Below, piece by piece: positions 45,256 to 53,952 of a stretch of DNA of 64,000 nucleotides; within the stretch, counting starts at the first letter, position 1; the number at the start of each line of letters is the position of its first letter. The notes under the pieces were generated by a model, which saw only the letters and a list, made by a program, of their open reading frames with translations, was not told where the DNA came from and ran no database searches. The DNA is from Burkholderia anthina. GTDB lineage: Bacteria > Pseudomonadota > Gammaproteobacteria > Burkholderiales > Burkholderiaceae. The stretch lies in assembly GCF_001547525.1 (NCBI RefSeq), contig NZ_LNJP01000003.1, forward strand, positions 1,612,001 through 1,676,000, read 5' to 3'. Position numbers and translations under genes: made by a program.

Positions 45256-46209
45256 ATGAAAAAACTTGCCGTCCGGCTCGCCTGCGTGGCGACGCTCGCC
45301 CTCGCAGCGACCAGCGGCCACGCGCAGACCGAAGCCGCGCAGGTCGAAATGAGGGCCGCCGCCGCGGCCGCCAACGAAGCGGTCGTGAAGGGGCCGACCG
45401 ACATTGACGTGAAACACGAAGCCGTGCTGAAGCTGAAGGCGGGCGAATCGTTCGTGCCGGCCGCCGAAGCCGGCCGCTACCTGCGCTCGATGGGCAACGC
45501 GATCGACGAATCGAAGCTGGTCGGCCTCGTGCTGCCCGACGATCCGGACGCCGACTGGATCTCGGTCGTGTCGTTCGAGCCGAGCGGCTACATCCGCGAC
45601 GACGACGCGAAGGACTGGAAGCCCGACGAGCTGCTGAAAAGCCTGCAGGCCGGCACCGAGGAAAACAACCCGGCGCGCAAGGCGCGCGGCCTGCCCGAAA
45701 CCGAGGTGGTCGGCTGGGCGAAGGCGCCCGCGTACGACGCGGCCACGCACCGGCTCGTGTGGTCCGCGATCATCCGCGAGAAAGGCGCGGCGCCGAATGC
45801 GGGGCCCGACGGCGTGAACTACCGGACGCTCGTGCTCGGCCGCGACGGCTACCTGTCGCTGACGATGGCGTCGACGCTCGCCGACCTGCCGAAGTACAAG
45901 GCGTCGGCCGACGCGCTGCTGTCGAACATCCGCTTCAACGACGGCAAGCGTTACGCCGACTTCAACCAGTCGACCGACCACGTCGCCGAGTACGGGCTCG
46001 CGGCGCTGATCGTCGGCGTCGGCGCGAAGAAGCTCGGGCTGCTCGCGCTGATCGGCGCGTTCGCGGTGAAGTTCTTCAAGGTCGGCGCGGTCGCGCTGCT
46101 GGCCGGCGGCGCGGCGCTCAAGCGTTTCTTCGGGCGCAAGCCGAAGGCGGCCGCGGTGCCGGCCGTCGTCGACGCGACCGACGCGGCCGCCACGGAGCGC
46201 AAGGAATGA
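45256..46209 (+). CDS. DUF2167 domain-containing membrane protein
   Basis: A 317-residue protein. The signal peptide is MKKLAVRLACVATLALAATS. The exported DUF2167 domain follows (LPDDPDADWISVVSFEPSGY, IRDDDAKDWKPDELLKSLQ, ATHRLVWSAIIREKGA), then two hydrophobic helices near 255-295 and a basic tail. The function of DUF2167 is unknown. Its stop overlaps the start of a site-2 protease gene (ATGA), so the two proteins are made together and probably work together in the inner membrane. Confidence 0.85.
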   Translation: MKKLAVRLACVATLALAATSGHAQTEAAQVEMRAAAAAANEAVVKGPTDIDVKHEAVLKLKAGESFVPAAEAGRYLRSMGNAIDESKLVGLVLPDDPDADWISVVSFEPSGYIRDDDAKDWKPDELLKSLQAGTEENNPARKARGLPETEVVGWAKAPAYDAATHRLVWSAIIREKGAAPNAGPDGVNYRTLVLGRDGYLSLTMASTLADLPKYKASADALLSNIRFNDGKRYADFNQSTDHVAEYGLAALIVGVGAKKLGLLALIGAFAVKFFKVGAVALLAGGAALKRFFGRKPKAAAVPAVVDATDAAATERKE

Positions 46210-46931
46210 CGAAGCTGCTGCTGCTGATCTTCGGCGGCCTGAAGCTCGGCAAGGTGCTCGTATCGGCCGGCACGATGCTCGCGTCGATCGCGGTCTATGC
46301 GCTGTTCTACGGCTGGCGCTTCGCGGCCGGTTTCGTCGCGTTGCTGCTGGTGCACGAAGCCGGCCACTACGTCGCCGCGCAGCGGCGCGGGCTCGACGTC
46401 GGGCTGCCGACCTTCATCCCGTTCGTCGGTGCGTGGATCGAGTTGAAGGCGATGCCGCACGACGCGGAAACGGAAGCGTACGTCGGCCTTGCCGGGCCGT
46501 TCGTCGGCACGCTCGGCGCGCTGGCGTGCTACGCGGCCGCGCGCCACACCGACAGCAACCTGCTGCTCGCGCTGTCGTACACGGGTTTCTTCCTCAATCT
46601 GTTCAACATGATTCCGCTGTCGCCGTTCGACGGCGGGCGGATCACCGCGGTGCTGTCGCCGCGCATCTGGTTCGCGGGCGTACCGGTACTGATCGCGCTG
46701 TTCGCGTATCGGCCGAGCCCGCTGCTGATCGTGATGGCGATCCTCGCGCTGCCTCAGCTGAGGCGCGCGTGGCGCTACGATCCCGACGCGCCGGAGCACC
46801 GCGTGTACTACGCGACGTCGATCGAGACGAAGACGACCTACGCGCTCTGCTACGTCGGCCTGGTCGCGTTCCTCGCGCTGATGACGTCCGGCGTGCACGA
46901 CATGCTGCGCGCCGTGCACGCGTCGACCTGA
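46206..46931 (+). CDS. Site-2 protease family (M50-like) membrane protein
   Basis: A 241-residue multi-span membrane protein. The zinc-binding HEAGH motif is in ALLLVHEAGHYVAAQRRGL and the third-ligand motif is PLSPFDGGRITAVLSPR (N/SPxxDGG type). These are the catalytic motifs of intramembrane metalloproteases such as RseP and SpoIVFB, but the protein has no PDZ domain. The substrate is unknown; the co-translated DUF2167 protein is the obvious candidate partner. Confidence 0.88.
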   Translation: MTKLLLLIFGGLKLGKVLVSAGTMLASIAVYALFYGWRFAAGFVALLLVHEAGHYVAAQRRGLDVGLPTFIPFVGAWIELKAMPHDAETEAYVGLAGPFVGTLGALACYAAARHTDSNLLLALSYTGFFLNLFNMIPLSPFDGGRITAVLSPRIWFAGVPVLIALFAYRPSPLLIVMAILALPQLRRAWRYDPDAPEHRVYYATSIETKTTYALCYVGLVAFLALMTSGVHDMLRAVHAST

Positions 46932-46947
46932 CGTCGATCCGATGCAA

Positions 46948-46980
46948 AAGCGGCGGCCGCTGTTACGCGGCCGCTTCTTT
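46948..46980. terminator. Terminator between site-2 protease and GudP-type gene
   Basis: AAGC-(GGC bulge)-GGCCGC pairs with GCGGCCGCTT around TGTTAC, followed by CTTTC. It separates convergent genes. Confidence 0.6.
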
Positions 46981-46994
46981 CCCGAGGCCGAGCC

Positions 46995-48386
46995 TCACGC
47001 GTCGCGATGACGCAGTTCGACGCGCTTGATGTCCTTCACGATCACGAGATAGCTGAACACGGTGACGAGCGCGTTCAGCCCGACGAACACGAGCGCGCCG
47101 TTGAACGAGCCGCTCGCGCCGACGAGATAGCCGATCGCGATCGGCGCGACGATGCCCGCCGTGTTGCCGAACATGTTGAAGAGGCTGCCCGACAGGCCGA
47201 TCGCTTCCTTCGGCGCGGTATCCGCGACGACGGCCCAGCCGAGCGAGCCGATCCCCTTGCCGAAGAACGACACGGCCATCAGCGTGATCACCAGCGCTTC
47301 GCTGTCGACGTAGTTGCAGCCGATGATCGCCATCGACAGCGCCATCCCGCCGACGATCGGGATCTTGCGCGCGAGCGTCAGCGAGACGCCGCGGCGGATC
47401 AGCGCATCCGACAGCATCCCGCCGAGCACGCCGCCGAGGAACCCGCAGATCGCCGGCAGCGACGTCATGAAGCCGGCCTTCAGCAGCGACATCCCGCGCG
47501 CCTGCACGAGGTAGATCGGGAACCACGTGAGGAAGAAGTACGTGAGCACGTTCACGCAGTACTGGCCGAGGTACACGCCGATCAGCATCCGGTTCGACAG
47601 CAGCTGGCGCACGTAGTACCAGCCCGCCACGCGGCTGCCTTCGGAAGCGCCGCCGCCGCCGCGCGCGCCGGCGGGCTGGCCGCTCGACCGCACGAGCCCG
47701 CCGCCCTGCTCGATATGGTCGAGTTCCGCGCGGTTCACGGCCGGATGGTCGGCCGGGTCCTTCACGACGCGCAGCCACAGGAACGCGAGCGCGATGCCGG
47801 CCACGCCGAGCCACAGGTACACCTGGTGCCAGCCGTACGCATGCGTGAGCCAAGCCATCAGCGGCGAGAACACCACGGCCGCGAAGTACTGCGCGGCGTT
47901 GAAGATCGCCGACGCGGTGCCGCGCTCGGCGGTCGGGAACCAGCTCGCGACGACCTTCGCGTTCGCCGGAAACGCGGGGGCCTCCGCGATACCGACCGCG
48001 AAGCGCATCGCGAACAGCGCGGCGACCGCGAACGCGGCGCTGCCGCCGAGGCCGATCGTGCTCTGCAGCAGCGTGAACGCCGACCACAGGAAGATGCTCG
48101 CCGCATACACGCGCCGCGCGCCGAAGCGGTCGAGCAGCCAGCCGCTCGGCAGTTGCGCGAGCACGTACGCCCAGCTGAACGCCGAAAAGATGTAGCCCAT
48201 CGTCACCGGGTCGATGCCGAACGCCTTGCGGATCGGCGTGCCGGTGATCGACAGCGTCGCGCGATCCGCATAGTTGAGCGTCGTGACGACGAACAGCATC
48301 GCCAGGATCCAGTAGCGCACGGCGGTCCGGCGCGCGGTGCGCGCGAGATCGAGCGGAAGATCGCGAGGGGAGGTCTGATTGTTCAC
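46995..48386 (-). CDS. MFS transporter, glucarate/galactarate (GudP/GarP) type
   Basis: A 463-residue anion:cation-symporter MFS protein with twelve helices. Typical segments are LNYADRATLSITGTPIRKAF, FSWAYVLAQLPSGWLLDRFG and FVGLNALVTVFSYLVIVKDI. The start is a GTG at 48386; no ribosome binding site precedes it, and an operator-like sequence lies only five bases upstream. It is divergent from a semialdehyde dehydrogenase gene and shares operators with kdgD and garD, so uptake of galactarate/glucarate is the best reading; other sugar acids cannot be excluded. Confidence 0.85.
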   Translation of the reverse strand: MNNQTSPRDLPLDLARTARRTAVRYWILAMLFVVTTLNYADRATLSITGTPIRKAFGIDPVTMGYIFSAFSWAYVLAQLPSGWLLDRFGARRVYAASIFLWSAFTLLQSTIGLGGSAAFAVAALFAMRFAVGIAEAPAFPANAKVVASWFPTAERGTASAIFNAAQYFAAVVFSPLMAWLTHAYGWHQVYLWLGVAGIALAFLWLRVVKDPADHPAVNRAELDHIEQGGGLVRSSGQPAGARGGGGASEGSRVAGWYYVRQLLSNRMLIGVYLGQYCVNVLTYFFLTWFPIYLVQARGMSLLKAGFMTSLPAICGFLGGVLGGMLSDALIRRGVSLTLARKIPIVGGMALSMAIIGCNYVDSEALVITLMAVSFFGKGIGSLGWAVVADTAPKEAIGLSGSLFNMFGNTAGIVAPIAIGYLVGASGSFNGALVFVGLNALVTVFSYLVIVKDIKRVELRHRDA

Positions 48387-48391
48387 TTTAA

Positions 48392-48412
48392 ATGTACGTC
48401 GTCGTATGACAT
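48392..48412. promoter_or_regulatory. Shared sugar-acid operator, gudP-type gene
   Basis: On the minus strand this reads ATGTCATACGACGACGTAC, nearly the same as ATGTCATATGATGACTAAC upstream of garD. It abuts the permease start. Confidence 0.55.
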
Positions 48413-48558
48413 GACCGAAAGTTTATTGACGATGGTCGAATTCAGAAACCTCGGGTTTTCCCTCTGAAGGCCTCGTCACAGTGTGGGAAAGTTGTGATTC
48501 GCTGGCCGGACAAGGCCGGCGGAGTGTATCGTCGGCGCCTTCGCAGGCGGCGCGAACG

Positions 48559-48600
48559 ATGTCATGATGTCGGCAGACATCGTATCTGTTGCGCTACAAT
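48559..48600 (+). promoter_or_regulatory. Shared operator and promoter of the semialdehyde dehydrogenase gene
   Basis: ATGTCATGATGTCGG (48559-48573) is part of a nested palindrome: GATGTC-GGCA-GACATC at 48566-48581 inside ACGATGTC-N12-GACATCGT at 48556-48583. A -10-like TACAAT lies at 48595-48600, so a bound regulator would cover the -35 area. Confidence 0.5.
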
Positions 48601-48634
48601 GCGCTATCCATTCCCGAACCACGGAGCACACCCC

Positions 48635-50212
48635 ATGCAACTGACAGGAGAGATGCTGATCGGCGCCGAAGCGGTGGCCGGCTCGGCCGGCACCTTGCAC
48701 GCGTTCGATCCGACGAAGGGCGCGCCGATCGAGGCCCCGGCGTTCGGCGTCGCGACGCAGGCCGACGTCGACCGCGCGTGCGAGCTCGCACGCGACGCGT
48801 TCGATGCGTACCGCACGCAGCCGCTCGCGGCCCGCGCGGCGTTTCTCGAAGCGATCGCCGATGAAATCGTCGCGCTCGGCGACGCGCTGATCGAGCGCGC
48901 GCACGCCGAAACGGGGCTGCCCGTCGCGCGGCTGCAGGGCGAGCGCGGCCGCACCGTCGGCCAGCTTCGGCTGTTCGCACGCGTCGTGCGTGACGGGCGC
49001 TTCCTTGCCGCGTCGATCGACCCCGCGCAGCCCGCGCGCACGCCGCTGCCGCGCTCCGACCTGCGCCTGCGGAAGGTCGCGCTGGGGCCCGTCGCCGTGT
49101 TCGGCGCGAGCAATTTCCCGCTCGCGTTCTCGGTGGCCGGCGGCGACACCGCGTCGGCGCTCGCGGCCGGCTGCCCGGTGATCGTGAAAGCCCATGAAGC
49201 GCATCTCGGCACGTCCGAGCTGGTCGGCCGCGCGATCCGCGCCGCCGTCGCGAAAACCGGCATGCCGGCCGGCGTGTTCTCGCTGCTGATCGGCCCCGGC
49301 CGCGTGACCGGCGCGGCGCTGGTCAGCCATCCGGCGATCCAGGCCGTCGGTTTCACCGGTTCGCGGCAGGGCGGGATGGCGCTCGTGCAGCTTGCGAACG
49401 CGCGTCCGCAGCCGATTCCGGTCTACGCGGAAATGAGCAGCATCAACCCCGTCGTGCTGTTCCCGGCCGCGCTGGCCGCGCGCGGCGACGCGATCGCGAC
49501 GGGCTTCGTCGATTCGCTGACGCTCGGCGTCGGCCAGTTCTGCACCAATCCGGGCCTCGTGCTCGCGATCGATGGCCCCGATCTCGACCGCTTCGAGACG
49601 GCCGCCGCGCAGGCGCTCGCGAAGAAGCCGGCCGGCGTGATGCTCACGCCGGGCATCGCCGATGCGTACCGCAACGGGCGCGGCAAGCTGGCCGAACTGC
49701 CGGGCGTGCGCGAAATCGGCGCGGGCGAGGCCGCGCAGACTCACTGCCAGGCCGGCGGCGCGCTGTACGAAGTCGGCGCGCAGGCGTTCCTGGCCGAGCC
49801 GGCGTTCGGCCACGAAGTGTTCGGGCCGGCGTCGCTGATCGTGCGCTGCCGCGATCTCGACGAAGTCGCGCGCGTGCTCGACGCGCTCGAAGGCCAGTTG
49901 ACGGCCACGCTGCAGATCGACGCCGACGACAAGCCGCTCGCGCGCCGGCTGCTGCCGATCCTCGAACGCAAGGCCGGGCGCCTGCTGGTCAACGGCTACC
50001 CGACCGGCGTCGAGGTGTGCGACGCGATGGTGCACGGCGGGCCGTTCCCCGCGACGTCGAACCCGGCCGTCACGTCGGTCGGCGCGACCGCGATCGAGCG
50101 CTTCCTGCGGCCCGTGTGCTATCAGGATTTCCCGGACGACCTGCTGCCCGAAGCGCTGCAGGAAGGCAATCCGCTCGCGATTCCGCGGCTGCGGGACGGC
50201 AAGGCGGAGTGA
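48635..50212 (+). CDS. 2-oxoglutarate semialdehyde (2,5-dioxovalerate) dehydrogenase
   Basis: A 525-residue aldehyde dehydrogenase of the branch acting in sugar-acid and hydroxyproline catabolism. Cofactor region FGASNFPLAFSVAGGDTASA, the glycine-rich GFTGSRQGG, the position usually holding the catalytic Glu in YAEMSSINPVVL, and catalytic Cys in LGVGQFCTNPGLVL. It would oxidise 2-oxoglutarate semialdehyde, the KdgD product, to 2-oxoglutarate. The ATG at 48635 has ACGGAG upstream. Divergent from the permease; followed by a terminator. Confidence 0.9.
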   Translation: MQLTGEMLIGAEAVAGSAGTLHAFDPTKGAPIEAPAFGVATQADVDRACELARDAFDAYRTQPLAARAAFLEAIADEIVALGDALIERAHAETGLPVARLQGERGRTVGQLRLFARVVRDGRFLAASIDPAQPARTPLPRSDLRLRKVALGPVAVFGASNFPLAFSVAGGDTASALAAGCPVIVKAHEAHLGTSELVGRAIRAAVAKTGMPAGVFSLLIGPGRVTGAALVSHPAIQAVGFTGSRQGGMALVQLANARPQPIPVYAEMSSINPVVLFPAALAARGDAIATGFVDSLTLGVGQFCTNPGLVLAIDGPDLDRFETAAAQALAKKPAGVMLTPGIADAYRNGRGKLAELPGVREIGAGEAAQTHCQAGGALYEVGAQAFLAEPAFGHEVFGPASLIVRCRDLDEVARVLDALEGQLTATLQIDADDKPLARRLLPILERKAGRLLVNGYPTGVEVCDAMVHGGPFPATSNPAVTSVGATAIERFLRPVCYQDFPDDLLPEALQEGNPLAIPRLRDGKAE

Positions 50213-50261
50213 CGTGGCGGCGGCCCGGCGGGAACGCCGGGCTGCTTGCCGGATGGACGAA

Positions 50262-50296
50262 AGCGGAGGCGGCCGGTGGCCGTCTCCGCTTTTTTT
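50262..50296 (+). terminator. Rho-independent terminator of the semialdehyde dehydrogenase gene
   Basis: A 13-bp stem AGCGGAGGCGGCC/GGCCGTCTCCGCT with a GGT loop, merging into a run of seven T residues. Confidence 0.88.
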
Positions 50297-50403
50297 CGGG
50301 GTGGCTTTCCTGTCGCCGGCAATTCTCCTACAGTAGCGAAGCCCCGGGCCGTTCGGCCCGCGGGCGAGCCTGAGAGATCACAAGACCAACGAGGAACCAT
50401 CCG

Positions 50404-50958
50404 ATGAATATCAGCAAGCGTGGCGACCACCTGTTCGCGGCCGGGTTGTGGAAAGCGATCGGCGACGTCGCGAAATCGGTCCGTACCCAGATCGGCGAAT
50501 ACAGCGAAGGGCGCGTGCTGGCCGACGCGCTGTTCGCGCTGCAGCGCGAACTGGGCGGCAGCGAATTCGACGTGACGATCAACCAGGGGCGGCCCGTCGC
50601 CGGCTCCGATCCGCATTCGTTGATCTTCGGCAGGGCCGTCGAGCGTTTCAGGTACGACATGGAGGCGGTGGTGTTCGCGCTGAAGCATCGCCGCAGCATC
50701 GACGGGCCGAACGGCGCGCAGCGCGCCGACGCGCTCACGCAGGCCAACACGCATCTCGCGACCGCGAAGCAGTACGCGATGTTCACGGTCGGGCGGTTCT
50801 TCGATGCGGTCGTCGACCGCGACGTGCTGGAACAGATCGTGGGCGCCGAGTCGCCGGCGCGCGGCCGGCCGGTTGCCGCGCGCAAGGGGATCGACGAGAC
50901 GCAGCGCACGCTCGCCGGCGTGCGCCAGCGGATCATCGGCGCGATCGCGCAGATGTAA
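50404..50958 (+). CDS. Hypothetical protein, 184 residues
   Basis: Not recognised. A soluble, mostly helical protein without signal peptide or membrane segment. It includes LWKAIGDVAKSVRTQIGEYS, LGGSEFDVTINQGRPVAGSD and ALKHRRSIDGPNGAQRADAL. A ribosome binding site (GAGGAA at 50391) precedes the ATG at 50404. It lies between the dehydrogenase terminator and the convergent kdgD gene, so it is a separate transcription unit inside the sugar-acid region and no link to that pathway is shown. Confidence 0.65.
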   Translation: MNISKRGDHLFAAGLWKAIGDVAKSVRTQIGEYSEGRVLADALFALQRELGGSEFDVTINQGRPVAGSDPHSLIFGRAVERFRYDMEAVVFALKHRRSIDGPNGAQRADALTQANTHLATAKQYAMFTVGRFFDAVVDRDVLEQIVGAESPARGRPVAARKGIDETQRTLAGVRQRIIGAIAQM

Positions 50959-51074
50959 TGGAATGGCCGCGCCGGCTCGTCGAGCCGCGCGGCCATCGCG
51001 TGATACGGATACGGATCAGCGCGGGAGCCGGCGCGCCGTGCCGATGAAGGGCCCGCGCCGCCGGCGAACCCCGC

Positions 51075-51989
51075 TTACTGCGGGCCCATCTTCTTGATCA
51101 GCACGTCGAGCTCGGCCGCCTCTTCGTCGGTCAGGTCGACGAGCGGTGCGCGCACCGGGCCCGCGTCGTGGCCGACGAGCTTCGCGCCGGCCTTCACGAT
51201 GCTGACCGCGTAGCCTGCGCGGCGATTGCGGATCTTCAGGTACGGCAGGAAGAACTCGTCGATCAGGCGGCCGACCGTTTCGTGGTCGTCCTTCGCGATC
51301 GCTTCGTAGAAAGCCATCGCCGTCTTCGGGATGAAGTTGAACACCGCCGACGAGTACACCGGCACGCCGAGCGCCTTGTACGCGGCCGCATAGACTTCGG
51401 CCGTCGGCAGGCCGCCGAGGTACGCGAAACGATCGCCGAGGCGACGGCGGATGGTGACCATGCTTTCGATTTCACCGACGCCGTCCTTGAAGCCGATCAG
51501 GTTCGGGCAACGGTCGGCGAGGCGCTCGAGCATGTCCGCATTCAGCTTCGAATTCGCGCGGTTGTACACCACCACGCCGATCTTCAGCGCGCGGCAGACC
51601 TGCTCGACGTGCTCGGCGATCCCTTCCTGGCTGGCTTCGGTCAGGTAGTGCGGCATCAGCAGCACGCCGCTCGCGCCGAGGCGCTCCGCTTCCTGCGCAT
51701 ATTCGATCGCGACGCGCGTCGCGCCGCCCGCACCGGCGAGGATCGGCACCTTGCCCTTGCAGGTTTCCGTCGCGACGCGGATCACGTCCGAGTACTCGCG
51801 CTGCGTGAGCGAGAAGAATTCGCCGGTGCCGCCGGCCGCGAACAGCGCGCTCGCGCCATACGGCGCCAGCCATTCGAGACGCTCGGCATAGGTGGACGGA
51901 CGGAAGCTGCCGTCGGCGTCGAAATCCGTCAGCGGAAACGACAGCAGGCCGTGGGAGATGATCTGTTTGAGTTCTTGCGGTGAAGTCAT
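51075..51989 (-). CDS. kdgD: 5-dehydro-4-deoxyglucarate dehydratase
   Basis: A 304-residue DapA-superfamily (beta/alpha)8 enzyme. It dehydrates and decarboxylates 5-dehydro-4-deoxyglucarate to 2-oxoglutarate semialdehyde. The Schiff-base lysine is Lys168 in NLIGFKDGVG and the catalytic Tyr142 is in VVVYNRANS. AAGGTGEFFSLTQREY is typical of KdgD. It feeds the nearby semialdehyde dehydrogenase. Its promoter (TTGCGC-N17-TACGAT on the minus strand, 52097-52069) overlaps an operator shared with the other sugar-acid genes. Confidence 0.93.
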   Translation of the reverse strand: MTSPQELKQIISHGLLSFPLTDFDADGSFRPSTYAERLEWLAPYGASALFAAGGTGEFFSLTQREYSDVIRVATETCKGKVPILAGAGGATRVAIEYAQEAERLGASGVLLMPHYLTEASQEGIAEHVEQVCRALKIGVVVYNRANSKLNADMLERLADRCPNLIGFKDGVGEIESMVTIRRRLGDRFAYLGGLPTAEVYAAAYKALGVPVYSSAVFNFIPKTAMAFYEAIAKDDHETVGRLIDEFFLPYLKIRNRRAGYAVSIVKAGAKLVGHDAGPVRAPLVDLTDEEAAELDVLIKKMGPQ

Positions 51990-52059
51990 GGTTGGGTCGT
52001 CCGTCTAGCGCGAGTGCTGGTTCGTCGGGAACGGCATACGAGCCGAAGTGGCGATGTCG

Positions 52060-52097
52060 TTGTATGTCATCGTACAACGCAAGAAAGCGCGGCGCAA
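52060..52097 (-). promoter_or_regulatory. Operator and promoter of kdgD
   Basis: TTGTATGTCATCGTACAA (52060-52077) is an inverted repeat TTGTAYG/CRTACAA that contains ATGTCAT. On the minus strand TTGCGC (52097-52092), a 17-base spacer and TACGAT (52074-52069) form a promoter with its -10 inside the operator, which suggests repression. Confidence 0.6.
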
Positions 52098-52169
52098 GCG
52101 GTTTGCTGACTGGCAAAGAGTAGGGTCTTTCCGGATAAGGGTTTACGTAGCATCGTGGAATGCGGTTGA

Positions 52170-52184
52170 ATGTCATATGATGAC
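52170..52184 (+). promoter_or_regulatory. Operator upstream of garD
   Basis: ATGTCATATGATGAC, with the palindrome GTCAT-ATG-ATGAC (52172-52184), 33 bases before the garD start. A -10-like TATGAT lies inside it. Confidence 0.55.
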
Positions 52185-52217
52185 TAACGATATCGCAGAC
52201 TGCTTCCAGGAATTCCG

Positions 52218-53771
52218 ATGACTGCTTCCCCTCTCTACATCCGCGTGCATGCGGACGACAACGTCGCGATCGTCGTCAACGACGGCGGTTTGCCCGAAGG
52301 CGCGACGTTCGCCGACGGGCTGACGCTGCGCGAAGGCGTGCCGCAGGGGCACAAGGTCGCGCTCGTCGACCTCGCGGCCGGCGACCCGGTCATTCGCTAC
52401 AACGTGGTGATCGGCTATGCGCTGACCGACCTGCGGCGCGGCAGCTGGGTCAACGAGCGCACGATGCGCATGCCCGAGCCGCCGGGGCTCGACGACCTGC
52501 CGCTCGCCACGCGCGCCGCGCCGCCGCTCGAGCCGCTCGAAGGCTATACGTTCGAGGGTTTCCGCAATGCCGACGGCTCGGTCGGCACGCGCAACATCCT
52601 CGCGATCACGACGACCGTGCAGTGCGTGTCGGGCGTCGTCGAGCACGCGGTGAAGCGGATCAAGGACGAACTGCTGCCGCGCTACCCGAACGTCGACGAC
52701 GTGGTCGGGCTCGAACATACGTACGGCTGCGGCGTCGCGATCGATGCGCCCGACGCCGACATCCCGATCCGTACGCTGCGCAACATCAGCCTGAACCCGA
52801 ACTTCGGCGGCGAGGTGATGACGGTGAGCCTCGGCTGCGAGAAGCTGCAGCCCGAGCGCCTGCTGCCGCCGGGCGCGATTCCGGTGGCCGCCGACGGCGC
52901 GAGCGACAACGGCGGCGTCGTCTGCCTGCAGGACGCCGCGCACGTCGGCTTCAACTCGATGATCGACTCGATCATGAAGATGGCCGAATCGCATCTCGAG
53001 CGGTTAAACCGCCGCCGCCGCGAGACCTGCCCCGCGTCGGATCTCGTCGTCGGCGTGCAGTGCGGCGGCAGCGACGCGTTCTCGGGGCTCACCGCGAACC
53101 CGGCCGTCGGCTTCGCGGCCGACCTGCTCGTGCGCGCCGGCGCGACGATCATGTTCTCCGAAGTGACCGAAGTGCGCGATGGCGTCGCGCAGCTCACGTC
53201 GCGCGCGGCGAACGAGACCGTCGCCCGCGAGATCATTCGCGAGATGGACTGGTACGATCGCTATCTGGCGCGCGGCCGTGTCGACCGCAGCGCGAACACG
53301 ACGCCGGGCAACAAGAAGGGCGGCCTGTCGAACATCGTCGAGAAGGCGATGGGATCGATCGTGAAGTCGGGCAGCGCGCCGATCGCCGGCGTCGTGCGCC
53401 CTGGCGATCGTGCACGGCAGAAGGGGCTGCTGTATGCGGCGACGCCCGCGAGCGACTTCATCTGCGGCACGCTGCAGCTCGCGGCGGGGATGAACCTGCA
53501 CATCTTCACGACCGGCCGCGGCACGCCGTACGGCCTCGCGCAGGTGCCGGTGATCAAGGTGGCGACGCGCAGCGATCTCGCGCGCCGCTGGCACGACCTG
53601 ATGGATCTCGATGCGGGGCGGATCGCGACCGGCGCGGCGACGATCGAGGACACGGGCTGGGAACTGTTCCGGCTGATGCTCGACGTCGCGAGCGGCAAGC
53701 GCCGCACGTGGGCCGAGCAATGGAAGCTCGCGAATGCGCTGACGCTGTTCAATCCGGCGCCGGTGACCTGA
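52218..53771 (+). CDS. garD: Galactarate dehydratase (UxaA/GarD family)
   Basis: A 517-residue dehydratase of the UxaA/GarD family. The N-terminal SAF domain (about 1-100, IRVHADDNVAIVVNDGGLPE, QGHKVALVDLAAGDPVIRY) is followed by the catalytic UxaA domain (FRNADGSVGTRNILAITTTV, HTYGCGVAI, VVGVQCGGSDAFSGLTANPA). It converts galactarate to 5-dehydro-4-deoxyglucarate, the substrate of KdgD. The divergent position from kdgD, about 230 bases apart with related operators, supports galactarate over altronate as substrate. Confidence 0.9.
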   Translation: MTASPLYIRVHADDNVAIVVNDGGLPEGATFADGLTLREGVPQGHKVALVDLAAGDPVIRYNVVIGYALTDLRRGSWVNERTMRMPEPPGLDDLPLATRAAPPLEPLEGYTFEGFRNADGSVGTRNILAITTTVQCVSGVVEHAVKRIKDELLPRYPNVDDVVGLEHTYGCGVAIDAPDADIPIRTLRNISLNPNFGGEVMTVSLGCEKLQPERLLPPGAIPVAADGASDNGGVVCLQDAAHVGFNSMIDSIMKMAESHLERLNRRRRETCPASDLVVGVQCGGSDAFSGLTANPAVGFAADLLVRAGATIMFSEVTEVRDGVAQLTSRAANETVAREIIREMDWYDRYLARGRVDRSANTTPGNKKGGLSNIVEKAMGSIVKSGSAPIAGVVRPGDRARQKGLLYAATPASDFICGTLQLAAGMNLHIFTTGRGTPYGLAQVPVIKVATRSDLARRWHDLMDLDAGRIATGAATIEDTGWELFRLMLDVASGKRRTWAEQWKLANALTLFNPAPVT

Positions 53772-53798
53772 CGCGCGCGGCAGCGACGGTACGCGATG

Positions 53799-53824
53799 CG
53801 GGCGCCTTCGGGCGCCCGTTTTCT
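53799..53824 (+). terminator. Terminator after garD
   Basis: CGGGCGCC-TTCG-GGCGCCCG followed by TTTTC, 28 bases after the garD stop. Confidence 0.75.
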
Positions 53825-53952
53825 TTCGGGATGGCGCACGTGCGATCTCCTTACCTCTTGCGTAATCGACCGCCCGCGCGAGACCGGCGACGATGGCGGT
53901 ACGCGGACACGAAACGTTCGCGATATCGTCCACCGACACAAGGAGCCTCGCC

